64,000 bases of DNA from Emcibacter sp. (GCA_021774785.1 JAJFIQ010000019.1:558001-622000); one strand, 5' to 3'. Counted from the first letter of the stretch, positions 1 to 10,009 are shown. Translations and numbers: made by a program. Notes: generated by a model from the letters alone, not told the origin.

Positions 1-10
1 TCTCACCGCT

Positions 11-2710
11 ATGGTGTGTTTTTTCACGGCTATATTTCAATTGGCACATGGGGCTAACACGATACAGTTGGATTATGAACGGTTTACACTGGATAACGGC
101 CTGACAGTGATTGTGCATGAAGACCATAAGGCACCAGTGGTATTTGTCGGGGTCTGGTATCATGTGGGTTCAAAAGACGAACCAAAAGGAAAAAGTGGCT
201 TTGCCCATTTGTTTGAGCATCTCATGTTTAACGGTACAGAAAATTATAACGCCGATTATTTCAAACCTTTGCAGGAAATTGGCGCTACAAGCATGAACGG
301 CACCACATGGCTGGATAGGACCAATTATTATCAAACCGTACCCACAGGGGGGCTTGAGCGCGCCCTATGGATGGAATCTGAACGTATGGGTCATCTATTG
401 GGTGCTATCAGTCAGGAAAAACTGGATGAACAGCGTGATGTGGTTAAAAACGAGAAAAGGCAAGGGGACAACCGCCCATACGCAATGGCAGAATACATGG
501 AATCAGAAGGACTATTCCCTGAAGACCACCCCTATCACCATTCCACTATTGGTTCTATGGAAGATCTGGAGAATGCAAGCCTTGACGATGTGAAGGGCTG
601 GTTCAAGAAATATTACGGGGCGACCAATGCGGTCATGGTTCTTGCAGGCGATATTGATCTTGCCATGGCAAAAACAATGATGGAAAAATATTTCGGTGAT
701 ATTGGCCCCGGTGTACCACTCAGCCGTAAAAAATCATTAGTGCCCGACCGGATACAAAATACGGCGGACATCATGTATGACAAAGTGCCACAGCCGCAGG
801 TTCGCTGGCTATGGGCGGTTCCAGGACGAACAGAGAAGGATACTGCCGAATTGGTTCTTGCCGGTGCTGTTTTAGGGACGGGAAAAAATTCCCGCCTGTA
901 TAAAAAACTTATTCATGATTCGCAGCTAGCTACCGCTGTATCCGTCAATGTTCAGAAATTTGAACTGGCCAGTATTTTCTCTATTTCTGTAACCATAAAG
1001 CCGGAAGCGGACATTGATCAGGTGAAAGCCATTGTAGACGACACCATGTCTGAATTTCTGAGAAAAGGCCCAAATAAAAAGGAACTTGTTCGGGTAAAGT
1101 CCATATTGGACGGGAGTGTGATCCGCCTGCTGGAATCTGTTTCCGGAAAAGGGCAAACACTGGCAAGAGGGCAGCTTTATGCTGATAACCCCAATTTTGT
1201 CAATACATCCCTTGACTGGATGAACGGGGCAAGTCGTAAGCAAGTAATGATGACGTCCCGGAAATGGCTAACGGATGGCTCATATCAGCTGATCATACTG
1301 CCTCATGGTGATCATAAAGCAGGTGAAGTCCTTGCTGACCGAAGCAAGATGCCGGATATGGCAAAAAATACACCCTTAATATTACCACCGTTACAGGAAG
1401 GCAGGCTCATGAACGGCATAAAGGTCGTTTTGGCTGAGCGACACACTATTCCGGTGATAGATATGAGTATACAGTTTCATGCCGGTACCGCATCCGATAC
1501 TAAGGGCAAGGAAGGTGCTGCAAATTATGCTTTTGGCCTTATGAATGAAGGCACTAAAAGCCTGACATCACTGGAAATGGCGAACAGGATTGAAATGCTG
1601 GGAGCCGATATTGGTTTTAATGTGGGGCAGGACACGTCCAATATTTCATTATCGGCACTGAAAAAGAATTTAAAGGAATCCATTGAACTATGGGCAGATG
1701 TGGTACAGAACCCAGGCTTCAGGTCTGAGGATTTTGAACGGGACCGGGGTATCCTATTGAACCGTCTGGAGCAAGCAAAGGTTAACCCGCAAGCAATTGC
1801 TATGTCACTTTTGGCCAAGAAAACATATGGCAATGACCACCCTTATAGTCTGCAGCGGCGGGGAACGGAACAATCTCTTACGGCCATGAAGCGGGAAGAT
1901 ATGTTTAATTTCATCAAGGACTGGATACGGCCTGATAATGCCACTATCTTTGTTGTTGGCGATACCACACTGGATGAAATCACACCTTACCTGGAGAAAA
2001 GCTATGGCAAATGGCGTACGCCAAAGTCATCAATGGGTAAAAAACATATCCCAAATGTTGATCCTGCACAAAGCCCGCGCATTTTTCTGGTAGATAAGCC
2101 GGGATCGCCACAAGCTACCATAATGGCCGGACAAATTGCGCCATCCATTAGTGATCCGCGTTACTTTGACCTGAACGCTGTGAATGAAATATTGGGTGGA
2201 AATTTCTCATCCCGCCTTAATATGAACCTGCGTGAAGACAAGGGATGGTCTTATGGCGCCTATAGTGGAATTATTCCCGCCACAGGGCCGGGTATGTTCG
2301 TTTTTGTGGCCCCAGTGCAGATTGACAAAACAGCTGAAGCCATGGGGGAAATTCTAAAAGAAGCCACCGAATTGCGTGGAACAGTCCCGCCCACAGAAGA
2401 GGAACTGGCACTGATGCGAAAGAATAAGGTGCTTACATTACCCGGAAGGTTTGAAAGTGCCCGTGCTTTGCTAGGTTATATCATGGATAATGATGTTAAG
2501 GGCAGGGATCATAAATATGCGGAAACCCTACCGGAAAAATATCAGGCCGTCACTGTCGATCTAATTCTAAAAACGGCTCAAGATATATTAAAGCCCGATG
2601 CATTGACATGGGTCGTTGTCGGTGACCTGAGTAAAATAGAACAGAATATACGGGATTTGAATATGGGTAAGGTTGAGGTTATTGATGCGGAAGGGAATTT
2701 ATTACGTTAA
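11..2710 (+). CDS. M16 family zinc metallopeptidase (pitrilysin/insulinase type), N-terminus possibly outside window
   Basis: Predicted periplasmic M16 protease of the two-domain (about 900 aa) type that degrades peptides inside a clamshell chamber. The inverted zinc motif HLFEH is at residues 66-70, with the third ligand probably a glutamate in the EQRDVVKNE stretch near 140-148. The second half (from about residue 450) is the usual inactive M16 domain that closes over the first. The N-terminus is a hydrophobic stretch ending in a signal-peptidase-like HGA/NT junction. It is short and lacks a basic n-region, and the frame stays open to the left edge, so the real start may lie before base 1. 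No gene upstream is visible; the flippase starts 88 bp downstream. Family assignment is firm; substrate unknown. Confidence 0.9.
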   Translation: MVCFFTAIFQLAHGANTIQLDYERFTLDNGLTVIVHEDHKAPVVFVGVWYHVGSKDEPKGKSGFAHLFEHLMFNGTENYNADYFKPLQEIGATSMNGTTWLDRTNYYQTVPTGGLERALWMESERMGHLLGAISQEKLDEQRDVVKNEKRQGDNRPYAMAEYMESEGLFPEDHPYHHSTIGSMEDLENASLDDVKGWFKKYYGATNAVMVLAGDIDLAMAKTMMEKYFGDIGPGVPLSRKKSLVPDRIQNTADIMYDKVPQPQVRWLWAVPGRTEKDTAELVLAGAVLGTGKNSRLYKKLIHDSQLATAVSVNVQKFELASIFSISVTIKPEADIDQVKAIVDDTMSEFLRKGPNKKELVRVKSILDGSVIRLLESVSGKGQTLARGQLYADNPNFVNTSLDWMNGASRKQVMMTSRKWLTDGSYQLIILPHGDHKAGEVLADRSKMPDMAKNTPLILPPLQEGRLMNGIKVVLAERHTIPVIDMSIQFHAGTASDTKGKEGAANYAFGLMNEGTKSLTSLEMANRIEMLGADIGFNVGQDTSNISLSALKKNLKESIELWADVVQNPGFRSEDFERDRGILLNRLEQAKVNPQAIAMSLLAKKTYGNDHPYSLQRRGTEQSLTAMKREDMFNFIKDWIRPDNATIFVVGDTTLDEITPYLEKSYGKWRTPKSSMGKKHIPNVDPAQSPRIFLVDKPGSPQATIMAGQIAPSISDPRYFDLNAVNEILGGNFSSRLNMNLREDKGWSYGAYSGIIPATGPGMFVFVAPVQIDKTAEAMGEILKEATELRGTVPPTEEELALMRKNKVLTLPGRFESARALLGYIMDNDVKGRDHKYAETLPEKYQAVTVDLILKTAQDILKPDALTWVVVGDLSKIEQNIRDLNMGKVEVIDAEGNLLR

Positions 2711-2798
2711 ATCACCCATATAGCAAACTTGATGTTACAGCGAAATCATGTATCTTTTCATGAGTTTACAAATTTTAGATTTGAATTGATCCTGAAGA

Positions 2799-4322
2799 AT
2801 GACGCCATCAGAAGATAAAGATAAAAAGGATATAGTAAAAGGAGCGGGGGTTAATTTCCTGGGCTTTATTATTCGGCTGAGTTCCAGACTTCCTTTTATA
2901 TTGCTGGTTATGGCTCTTTTTGGCAAAGAGCTATATGGGCGCTATATTTTCATTATTACTACCGTGGAGCTTGGCGCTGCTCTGGCAGTTTTTGGTTTTA
3001 AACGTTCTTTGTTCAAATTCATTCAGGATAAAAACTATAGCGAAGGCCATACATCAGAAGAAATCATCGTAGCCGCCCTATTATGTTCCTTTATGGTTGG
3101 TGTTTTAATGATCGGCGTTATAGCGCTGTCATCCGGTCAACTGGCCATCTGGTTTGATTACCCAGAAATGGTGCCGGGCCTGAGAAAACTTGCGCCCATT
3201 ATTTTAATTATATCTATGGTCGATATTTTGCTGGCGGGCACCCGGTTTTCCCGAAGCATGAAATATGAAATGATCGGCCGAAGCTTCGTCGAACCCTATG
3301 TTCTGTTGTTTAGCATGTTGGCTTTTTACTTCCTGGATTTTGGGGAGCAGGGGCTTTTGATGGCCTATGGCATGTCAATTTTCGCAGCTCTTTTGACAGC
3401 CTTTTGGGGGTGTGCAAGGTTGTTTAGTCTGAAAAATTTCCTAGCGGCACGTCCCCGCTTTTCTTTGTTGTGTAATATGTCGCGCTTTTCAGCCCCGACG
3501 GCTTTTCATGATCTGGCGCTATTGATCTTTATGCGGATGGATGTCTTTACCGTAAAATTCTTTTTTGCTGAGGGTATTCTGGGGATTTATAATGTAGCAC
3601 AACAAATCACCACATCTGTTGAGAAAATATATCAGAGCTTTTATCCCATACTGGCCCCTGTAATGGCTAAAAACCTTGTAGAAAAAGACTATAGTGTCGT
3701 TGAACGACAGATGGTGATGGTTAGCCGCTGGACATTAATGGTTCAATGCCTTCTGGTGGTGATTGCCATATTCTACGGCGAGGCATTCATGGGCCTGATT
3801 GCGGGCGAAGAAACAGAAAAAGCATTGTTGGTATCCAGTGGCATTGTTCTGGTATTCCTGATGATCGGGGAGACTGTGAATGGTGGGTTTGGCATGGCGG
3901 ATATGCCTATTCTTTACCGTTATCCCATATTTAACCCCGTCATATCAGTCATCATGGTTCCCCTATATGTGATTATAGCCGCCGTATTTGTTAGAGTTTT
4001 CAACTTTGGTGTAGAAGGTATCGCCATGGCACTTTGTTCAATATATTTCCTGATGAATTTAGCAAGAGTGATAATGGTTCGACGCCTTATGGGAATTAAT
4101 ATGTTGCAAGTGAGTTTGTTGAAAGTTATCTTAGCAACAGTGGGTTGTACAGTTTTGTTCAAGTTAATTCTTATTTCATTACCCCTTGATGTCCTATATG
4201 GGACGGGGAGTGTAATTGGCATTCCGCTTCTGATAACTATTTACGCTGTATCAATTTTTACTTTTTGCATGACAGCCAATGACAAGATTAAATTTTTTGC
4301 CCGATTGGCCCGCAAAGGATGA
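2799..4322 (+). CDS. Polysaccharide/oligosaccharide flippase (Wzx-like, MOP superfamily)
   Basis: A 507-aa protein with about 12-14 hydrophobic segments spread evenly, typical of lipid-linked oligosaccharide flippases of the MATE/MOP superfamily. It begins with a short charged cytoplasmic tail and then a GVNFLGFIIRLSSRLPF segment like the first helix of Wzx proteins. Such proteins move undecaprenyl-linked sugar units across the inner membrane. Its stop overlaps the ATG of the kelch gene in an ATGA junction, so the two are translationally coupled. It is over 23 kb from the exopolysaccharide cluster, so it may serve that pathway or another glycan; the sequence does not say which. Confidence 0.8.
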   Translation: MTPSEDKDKKDIVKGAGVNFLGFIIRLSSRLPFILLVMALFGKELYGRYIFIITTVELGAALAVFGFKRSLFKFIQDKNYSEGHTSEEIIVAALLCSFMVGVLMIGVIALSSGQLAIWFDYPEMVPGLRKLAPIILIISMVDILLAGTRFSRSMKYEMIGRSFVEPYVLLFSMLAFYFLDFGEQGLLMAYGMSIFAALLTAFWGCARLFSLKNFLAARPRFSLLCNMSRFSAPTAFHDLALLIFMRMDVFTVKFFFAEGILGIYNVAQQITTSVEKIYQSFYPILAPVMAKNLVEKDYSVVERQMVMVSRWTLMVQCLLVVIAIFYGEAFMGLIAGEETEKALLVSSGIVLVFLMIGETVNGGFGMADMPILYRYPIFNPVISVIMVPLYVIIAAVFVRVFNFGVEGIAMALCSIYFLMNLARVIMVRRLMGINMLQVSLLKVILATVGCTVLFKLILISLPLDVLYGTGSVIGIPLLITIYAVSIFTFCMTANDKIKFFARLARKG

Positions 4323-5416
4323 TCAAAAACTTAGTCATTATTGCTCTATTATTATCTGCTCTCTCTAGCAAGACTTGGGCGCAAGAACAGATTCTCATAA
4401 GAACTTTGCCAAATCTCCCTGTTGCAATGAGCAACAATGCCACGGCCATTATACATAGTGATAATGCGACGATTTTATTTTCTTTCAAGGGGTTGGGAAA
4501 GGGTAAACGCTGGCAGGATACGTCACTAGACAGCTTCGCTTTGACATTGGGTAATGATAATAGCTGGCGCAGGATAGCCCCCGTGCCTGGCGATGTGGGC
4601 GAACTGGCTGCAACGGCCATCACCCTTGGCGATAAAGTATATGTATTTGGCGGTTATACCGTAGCTGAGGATCATGCAGAGATTAGCGTTGCAAGGTCTT
4701 ATGAATATACACAAGAAACCAATGAATATACCCTAATTCCGGAAATTCCGGTTGCAGTAGATGATAGTGTGTCTTTCACGGTAGCGGATCGCTATATATA
4801 TCTGATTTCCGGCTGGCATAACTCTGGCAATGTCAATCTGTCTCAAGTATATGACACGATTGAGAAGCGCTGGTTTCAGGCTACACCCTATCCCGGCACG
4901 CCTGTATTTGGTCATGCCGGTGCCGCTGCTGGTGATAGGTTTGTGGTCTGTGACGGGGTTGAGAAAATTGTCCCCATTGAAGGCAGACATAAATATCAGG
5001 CGGTAAATAGCTGTTTCAAAGGCGAAGTGGACCCGATAAGGCCCCATGTCATTAAGTGGCGGCGCATCAAACCTCATCCGGGCAAACCACTCTACCGTAT
5101 GGCTGCCGGCGGGTTTAAGGGGCATAGAGACTGGATTGTTTTCGTTGGTGGGAGCGATAACCCCTATAATTATGATGGCATTGGCTATGATACTGTGCCT
5201 TCGGAGCCATCCGCATTGGTCATGGCCTTCTCATTGGATGACAGTAAGTGGTATAATGTTGGCATCCTAGAGCAAGCAAGTATGGACCATCGCGGGTTGC
5301 TGACATCAGGAAGTCAGTTTTTTATTGTAGGCGGCATGACCACTGGTCAAGAGGTCACTAACAATGTTATAGAATTCTGTCTAAGCGACCAAAACGGAAA
5401 ACTTTCCCCCTGCTAG
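4319..5416 (+). CDS. Secreted kelch-repeat (beta-propeller) protein
   Basis: A 365-aa exported protein. Residues 1-21 form a signal peptide with an SKTWA/QEQ cleavage site. The rest contains kelch-like blades marked by glycine pairs followed by aromatic residues (VYVFGGYTV, IYLISGWHN, IVFVGGSDN, FFIVGGMTT). It resembles the periplasmic kelch propellers related to N-acetylneuraminate mutarotase NanM, but I cannot assign a substrate. The start overlaps the flippase stop (ATGA), which points to a joint role in a surface glycan pathway. The alternative is a generic beta-propeller binding protein. Confidence 0.75.
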   Translation: MIKNLVIIALLLSALSSKTWAQEQILIRTLPNLPVAMSNNATAIIHSDNATILFSFKGLGKGKRWQDTSLDSFALTLGNDNSWRRIAPVPGDVGELAATAITLGDKVYVFGGYTVAEDHAEISVARSYEYTQETNEYTLIPEIPVAVDDSVSFTVADRYIYLISGWHNSGNVNLSQVYDTIEKRWFQATPYPGTPVFGHAGAAAGDRFVVCDGVEKIVPIEGRHKYQAVNSCFKGEVDPIRPHVIKWRRIKPHPGKPLYRMAAGGFKGHRDWIVFVGGSDNPYNYDGIGYDTVPSEPSALVMAFSLDDSKWYNVGILEQASMDHRGLLTSGSQFFIVGGMTTGQEVTNNVIEFCLSDQNGKLSPC

Positions 5417-5498
5417 GGTTTTCTTAATCATATGGGTTCATAGTTTAACGGTAGCGCAAAATGCGCCGTAAACTTGCAGAACAGCAGGAGATTTATAT

Positions 5499-6125
5499 AT
5501 GCTCGCCACAGGAGCCTTAAATAACACACAGCCACTCTTTTATCTGGCTGATTTTACCTATTCTCAAAACAATCAATATCAATTTACTGATAGTGATGGT
5601 CTACAGACTGGAAGCTTCAGTTCCGCTGTAACCATATCACTTTCCATTAGTGCCATCACTGTCACTACGGGATTGCTTTCGGCGGAACAGACAATTGATG
5701 ATACTGAACCGGATGACAATATACACCCTCGGGCAGGGGGTATTAAAAATGCATTGAGAAATTTACTCAAGGAACTGGATGAAAATGAAGGGCTGACAGG
5801 CAAGGTTGCCAAAAGGCTTTTCAAGCTAATCAGCACCCTTAATGCGGCCCGGGGAACAGATACTAAACTGGGTGAGCTTGATAAGGATTCTCGCGCAGAG
5901 GTACGATCTGCCCGCCAGCAGGTAAATGATTTCTTCCGGGAAAAACATTCTACGGTTTTAGTGAAAGAGGATTTGGCGAATTTCATTTCATTAGTTGCTA
6001 AACTCGAAACATTACGTGAATTTTCTTTGCGAACTGAGGACTTGCTAGCGGCTTTAAAGGGCGCGGAGAATAAAATTGAGGATGGGGAAGAACAACAGAC
6101 TCCTCTGATTGATATTAAAGCATGA
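5499..6125 (+). CDS. Hypothetical protein, 208 aa, no family recognised
   Basis: An ATG preceded by a CAGGAG ribosome binding site 7 bases upstream opens a 208-codon frame. Residues 1-60 are rich in Ser, Thr, Gln and Asn and look like beta strands. There is no signal peptide. From about residue 75 onward the protein is charged and mostly helical (Lys/Glu/Leu-rich), with an acidic GEEQQ tail. I recognise no motif. It converges on a single-domain response regulator only 19 bp away. A cytoplasmic adaptor or structural protein is possible, but nothing in the sequence shows function. Confidence 0.6.
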   Translation: MLATGALNNTQPLFYLADFTYSQNNQYQFTDSDGLQTGSFSSAVTISLSISAITVTTGLLSAEQTIDDTEPDDNIHPRAGGIKNALRNLLKELDENEGLTGKVAKRLFKLISTLNAARGTDTKLGELDKDSRAEVRSARQQVNDFFREKHSTVLVKEDLANFISLVAKLETLREFSLRTEDLLAALKGAENKIEDGEEQQTPLIDIKA

Positions 6126-6144
6126 TCAGACCATAAGATAAAAA

Positions 6145-6552
6145 CTACATGGCAAGGTCGACCGCTTTGGCGATTTCCATTTTCAGGTCTTCGGATGTTA
6201 CTGGTTTGGAGAGAACACTGACAGCCCCCACTTGTGTTGATACGCCATGTATGAAAGTATCTTTGTCACCTGTTAGAACAATAATTTTGACATCTCTTAT
6301 TTTTTGACGTTTTGACAGGCGAACTTTTTGACAAAATTCAAGGCCATCCATACCCTTCATATGCAGGTCGCATATTACTACATCCGGTGGCTCAACGGAC
6401 TCTTCCATAATTTTAAGCGCCTCACCGCCTTCTCTTGCTTCCTTAACCAATTTCATGCCGTTATTATTTAGCAAAGCACGGATAATAGAACGCATGGTTC
6501 GTTGATCATCAACAATTAGTACACTGATTATACTAAGAGGGTCTGTATTCAT
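6145..6552 (-). CDS. Single-domain response regulator (CheY-like receiver)
   Basis: A 135-aa stand-alone receiver domain. The acidic pair is in LIVDDQRTMRS, the phosphoacceptor Asp is in VVICDLHMKGMDG, the conserved Thr is in IVLTGDKD, and the Lys-Pro is in VLSKPVTSEDL. There is no output domain, so it would signal by protein-protein contact, as CheY-type or phosphorelay intermediates do. No kinase is adjacent; the hybrid kinase at 16133 is 10 kb away. It faces the unknown 208-aa gene convergently. An AT-rich leader with no other gene lies between its start and the tRNA. Confidence 0.85.
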   Translation of the reverse strand: MNTDPLSIISVLIVDDQRTMRSIIRALLNNNGMKLVKEAREGGEALKIMEESVEPPDVVICDLHMKGMDGLEFCQKVRLSKRQKIRDVKIIVLTGDKDTFIHGVSTQVGAVSVLSKPVTSEDLKMEIAKAVDLAM

Positions 6553-6697
6553 TTTACTCTCACTATTTATTATAATTATTATTATGATAACCCAATTAAG
6601 GAATATCCCAAAAAAATTACCTGTCCTTAAAATACTAACAGAGACTACCTTAAGAATATTAAAATAATATGTAGTAAGATATTATCAATCAGGAAAA

Positions 6698-6787
<90 letters not shown>

Positions 6788-6971
6788 GTGTTCAAAATAG
6801 TGGGGCTGAATAACTGTGAGAACAGGATTTAGCCGATCAAGATTAACAGGTCAAGAACTTAAACTATACTCATATAAAAAATGCCTTTATATTGTCATCA
6901 TTTACCGACATTATGCTTTAAATGAATTTTTAAGCTTGGGAGTATAATTTGTCAAAAAGGGTTGGTGAGGC

Positions 6972-8015
6972 GTGATCAAAAACAGTTTATTGGGAATTTT
7001 GCTATTATTCAGTTTTTTGGGTGGCTCAGTTTGGGCCAAAGAAAGAATTGTGCCAGACAACCCGCAGTCCTTTTCCGACTGGCTCATTGAGCTAAAAGTC
7101 GAGGCATTGAAAAATGACATTTCAGAGACAACATTTGACGCCGCTTTTGCAGGAATAGAGCCAAACCCGAAGGTTATCAAACTGGATCGCCATCAACCTG
7201 AATTCACCCAGACTTATTTTCAATATATTTCTAAACGGGTCAGCCAATCACGAATTAAAAACGGCAAGATAAAAGTTGTTGAAAATGCTGATTCTCTGAA
7301 CATAGTATCTGAGAAAATTGGTGTGCAGCAACGGTTCATTGCTGGTATATGGGGTATGGAAACCAATTATGGCAGCTATTCCGGCGGATATAACGTGATC
7401 AGATCACTGGCCACCCTTGCCTATGATATGAGGCGACCGACATATTTTCGTACCCAACTTATCAAGGCCCTGAATATTTTACAGGAAGGCCATGTTAATC
7501 CGGATGACTTTAAAGGATCATGGGCAGGTGCTATGGGGCAGGGGCAATTCATGCCGTCCAGCTTCTTTGCCTATGCCTATGACTTTGATAAGGATGGGAA
7601 AAAGGATATCTGGAATAATAAAGCGGATGTATTTGCTTCTATAGCCAATTATCTGAAAGAACATGGTTGGCAGTCTGAGCGAACATGGGGTCGGCAGGTA
7701 ATGTTACCCGATGATGCGAAAGGTCTGTTGGACAAAGTTCGCCAAACCGAAAAAGTTAAATATTGCCGCAGGGCTTTAAAGGATCACAGCAAACAATATA
7801 CGATGGAAGAATGGCAGGACATGGGGGTCAGAACAATTTATGGCAGTGACCTTCCTACCGTGGCAGACCCCGCTTTCAAGGCATCATTAATTATGCCGGC
7901 GGGTGCGGATGGACCGGCCTTTTTAACTTACAAAAATTTCAGAGCTATATTGAGCTATAATTGTTCCAACTTTTATGCCCTTGGGGTCAGCCTTTTAGCG
8001 GAAGAATTGAAATGA
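6972..8015 (+). CDS. Lytic murein transglycosylase, MltB/SLT_2 family
   Basis: A 347-aa enzyme expected to cleave the MurNAc-GlcNAc bond of peptidoglycan in the periplasm, forming 1,6-anhydroMurNAc. It starts with GTG and has a signal peptide (residues 1-22, ending SVWA/KE). The catalytic Glu is in GIWGMETNYGSYSG (E130), followed by the family signature SWAGAMGQGQFMPSSF. A DFDKDGKKDIW stretch is also typical of MltB relatives. There is no lipobox, so it is probably soluble. The stop overlaps the rlpA start (ATGA), forming a cell-wall operon with rlpA and the carboxypeptidase. Confidence 0.92.
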   Translation: MIKNSLLGILLLFSFLGGSVWAKERIVPDNPQSFSDWLIELKVEALKNDISETTFDAAFAGIEPNPKVIKLDRHQPEFTQTYFQYISKRVSQSRIKNGKIKVVENADSLNIVSEKIGVQQRFIAGIWGMETNYGSYSGGYNVIRSLATLAYDMRRPTYFRTQLIKALNILQEGHVNPDDFKGSWAGAMGQGQFMPSSFFAYAYDFDKDGKKDIWNNKADVFASIANYLKEHGWQSERTWGRQVMLPDDAKGLLDKVRQTEKVKYCRRALKDHSKQYTMEEWQDMGVRTIYGSDLPTVADPAFKASLIMPAGADGPAFLTYKNFRAILSYNCSNFYALGVSLLAEELK

Positions 8016-8842
8016 CACTCTTCCGTAAACTACTGATCATTATTTTCTGCACAACACTTGCTGCTTGTAGTTCCGCAAACCGCATATTTGAAAGCTCTGG
8101 CCCGCCAAACCCGACTTATAAAGTTGGCAAACCCTATAAGGTCGCCGGTAAAACCTATCGCCCGGAGGCCAATCCCCGTTATGACAGAACGGGTCTTGCA
8201 TCATGGTATGGCTCAAAATTTCATGGGCGGAAAACCGCTAATGGTGATGTTTTTAATATGAATGCCTTGACTGCGGCTCATACAACTTTGCCCATGCCAA
8301 GTCATGTGCGGGTGACCAATCTGGATAATGGACGATGGCTGATTTTGCTGGTTAATGACCGGGGGCCATTCGTTGGTGACCGGTTAATAGACGTGTCCCG
8401 CAGGGCTGCTCAACTACTGGGCTTTGAAAAGAAAGGCGTTACCAGAGTTCGTGTGCAGGCCGTCAATGGCCCGCGCGGCGGGTTACCAATGCAAAGACAG
8501 GCACAAAGGAAATCTCCTCCACATAAAAAGGCCGTTGTCGTCGTTAATAATGTTCAAAAGACAGTAAATGAAAAACCGCTTAGGACAAATGATGATGTCA
8601 ATGCCACTAGTAAAAAAATATATGTTCAGGTTGGGGCTTATTCAGATGAGAGAAACGCAAAAAAAATAGTTGGTGCCGTGCATCATATTAGCGATACAAA
8701 AATTGATACAGTGGATATAAACGGTCGAAATCTCTATCGTGTGCGGGTTGGACCGCATCCGACTGTGGAATTAGCTGAAATTATACTTGGCAGATTATTA
8801 TCATTGGGTCACAATACGGCTCGTATTATTAGGGACTATTAG
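8012..8842 (+). CDS. rlpA: RlpA-like septal lipoprotein with SPOR domain
   Basis: A 276-aa lipoprotein with the lipobox LAAC at residues 15-18, then a double-psi beta-barrel (RlpA) domain marked by GLASWYGSKFHGRKTANG and VNDRGPF, and a C-terminal SPOR domain beginning KIYVQVGAYS. RlpA proteins cleave or bind denuded peptidoglycan at the septum, and SPOR binds glycan strands lacking stem peptides. I chose the ATG at 8012 rather than an upstream in-frame codon. It overlaps the transglycosylase stop by 4 nt and puts the signal peptide at the very N-terminus. The D,D-carboxypeptidase follows after 9 bp. Confidence 0.93.
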   Translation: MTLFRKLLIIIFCTTLAACSSANRIFESSGPPNPTYKVGKPYKVAGKTYRPEANPRYDRTGLASWYGSKFHGRKTANGDVFNMNALTAAHTTLPMPSHVRVTNLDNGRWLILLVNDRGPFVGDRLIDVSRRAAQLLGFEKKGVTRVRVQAVNGPRGGLPMQRQAQRKSPPHKKAVVVVNNVQKTVNEKPLRTNDDVNATSKKIYVQVGAYSDERNAKKIVGAVHHISDTKIDTVDINGRNLYRVRVGPHPTVELAEIILGRLLSLGHNTARIIRDY

Positions 8843-8851
8843 AAATTTATC

Positions 8852-10009
8852 ATGAAAAATAAAATACTAAAAAGTTTTATCGGATTAGCATTAATAAGTT
8901 TTGGCGTAGCCACTGCACAATCTGCCCAGATCAAAACACAGGCAAAACACGCCATTATGGTTGAAGGAGCTACAGGAGCCGTACTTTTTGAGCATGAAGC
9001 CGATGTGACGATGCCACCGTCTTCCATGAGCAAACTGATGACCATTTACCTAACCTTTGAGCGGCTGCGGGACGGCAATATCCTGCTGGATGATGAATTT
9101 GAGGTAAGCGAAGCTATTTGGCGCAAATGGCGTTTGCAGGGCTCAACCATGTTCCTGAAGGCGGGACAGAAGGTCACTATTCGTGATCTGCTTATGGGGG
9201 TGATCGTCCAATCCGGTAATGATGCCTGTGCTGTTCTAGCCGAGGGCATGGCCGGTTCCGAAGAAGTTTTTGTTGAATGGAGCAATGAAAAGGCAGAAGA
9301 ACTGGGTATGAAGGATTCTCATTTTGCCAATGTGAATGGATGGCCTGATGAAGCACATTATATGTCTGTTCGCGATCTGGCAATTTTGTCTCAAAGACTG
9401 GTGACGGAATTTCCTGAATATTACACCATGTTCAAGGAAAAGAAATTTACCTTTAACGATATTTCACAGAACAATCGTAATCCACTTCTCTATAACATGT
9501 CATCCGCCGATGGTCTGAAAACAGGCCATACGGAAGGTGCTGGCTATGGACTTGCAGCGTCTGCTATCCAAGATGGCCGCCGCCTAGTTTTGGTGATTAA
9601 TGGGCTTAAAAGTAATCGTGCGCGTGCTCGGGAGGGTGAAAGGCTATTAAATTACGGTTTCAGGAATTTCAGTGTATATCCCTTGTTTAAAGCTGGGGAT
9701 ACTGTGGATAGTGCCAATGTCTGGCTTGGTAATGATGGTAAGGTTCCTTTGATTGTCGAAGAAGATGTAATTCTTTCCATTAGCCGTCAGGATCGGCGTA
9801 AAATGAAAGTCAAAATTGTTTATACCGGACCAATTCCGGCCCCCATTGTCAAGGGCCAGCCCATTGCTATGCTTGAAGTTTCTGCCAAAGATATGAAACC
9901 GGCAAAATTTCCACTTGTGGCTGGGGCGGATATTTCCAAGCTTGGCGGCGTGAGCCGCTTGAAAGCAGCCTTTAACTATCTTTTGATGGGATCAGCAGGC
10001 AGTGAATAA
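8852..10009 (+). CDS. D-alanyl-D-alanine carboxypeptidase (PBP5/6, peptidase S11)
   Basis: A 385-aa serine peptidase that trims the terminal D-Ala from peptidoglycan pentapeptides in the periplasm. It has a signal peptide (residues 1-25) and all three penicillin-binding motifs: SMSK at 58-61, SGN at 120-122 and KTG at 222-224. A C-terminal PBP5_C-like beta domain follows (about 275-365). The last residues (LKAAFNYLLMGS) resemble the amphipathic membrane anchor of DacA/DacC proteins. It is third in the mltB-like/rlpA/dac operon, and its end overlaps the GTG start of tmk by 8 nt, linking this operon to the tmk block. Confidence 0.93.
   Translation: MKNKILKSFIGLALISFGVATAQSAQIKTQAKHAIMVEGATGAVLFEHEADVTMPPSSMSKLMTIYLTFERLRDGNILLDDEFEVSEAIWRKWRLQGSTMFLKAGQKVTIRDLLMGVIVQSGNDACAVLAEGMAGSEEVFVEWSNEKAEELGMKDSHFANVNGWPDEAHYMSVRDLAILSQRLVTEFPEYYTMFKEKKFTFNDISQNNRNPLLYNMSSADGLKTGHTEGAGYGLAASAIQDGRRLVLVINGLKSNRARAREGERLLNYGFRNFSVYPLFKAGDTVDSANVWLGNDGKVPLIVEEDVILSISRQDRRKMKVKIVYTGPIPAPIVKGQPIAMLEVSAKDMKPAKFPLVAGADISKLGGVSRLKAAFNYLLMGSAGSE

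Noticed and set aside
5434-5498. tRNA-like start (GGTTCATAGTTTAACGGTAG) before the 208-aa gene
   Set aside because: It resembles a D-arm/A-box, but no anticodon arm, T arm (GGTTCGAATCC type) or matching acceptor stem follows. The bases serve as the leader of the gene at 5499.
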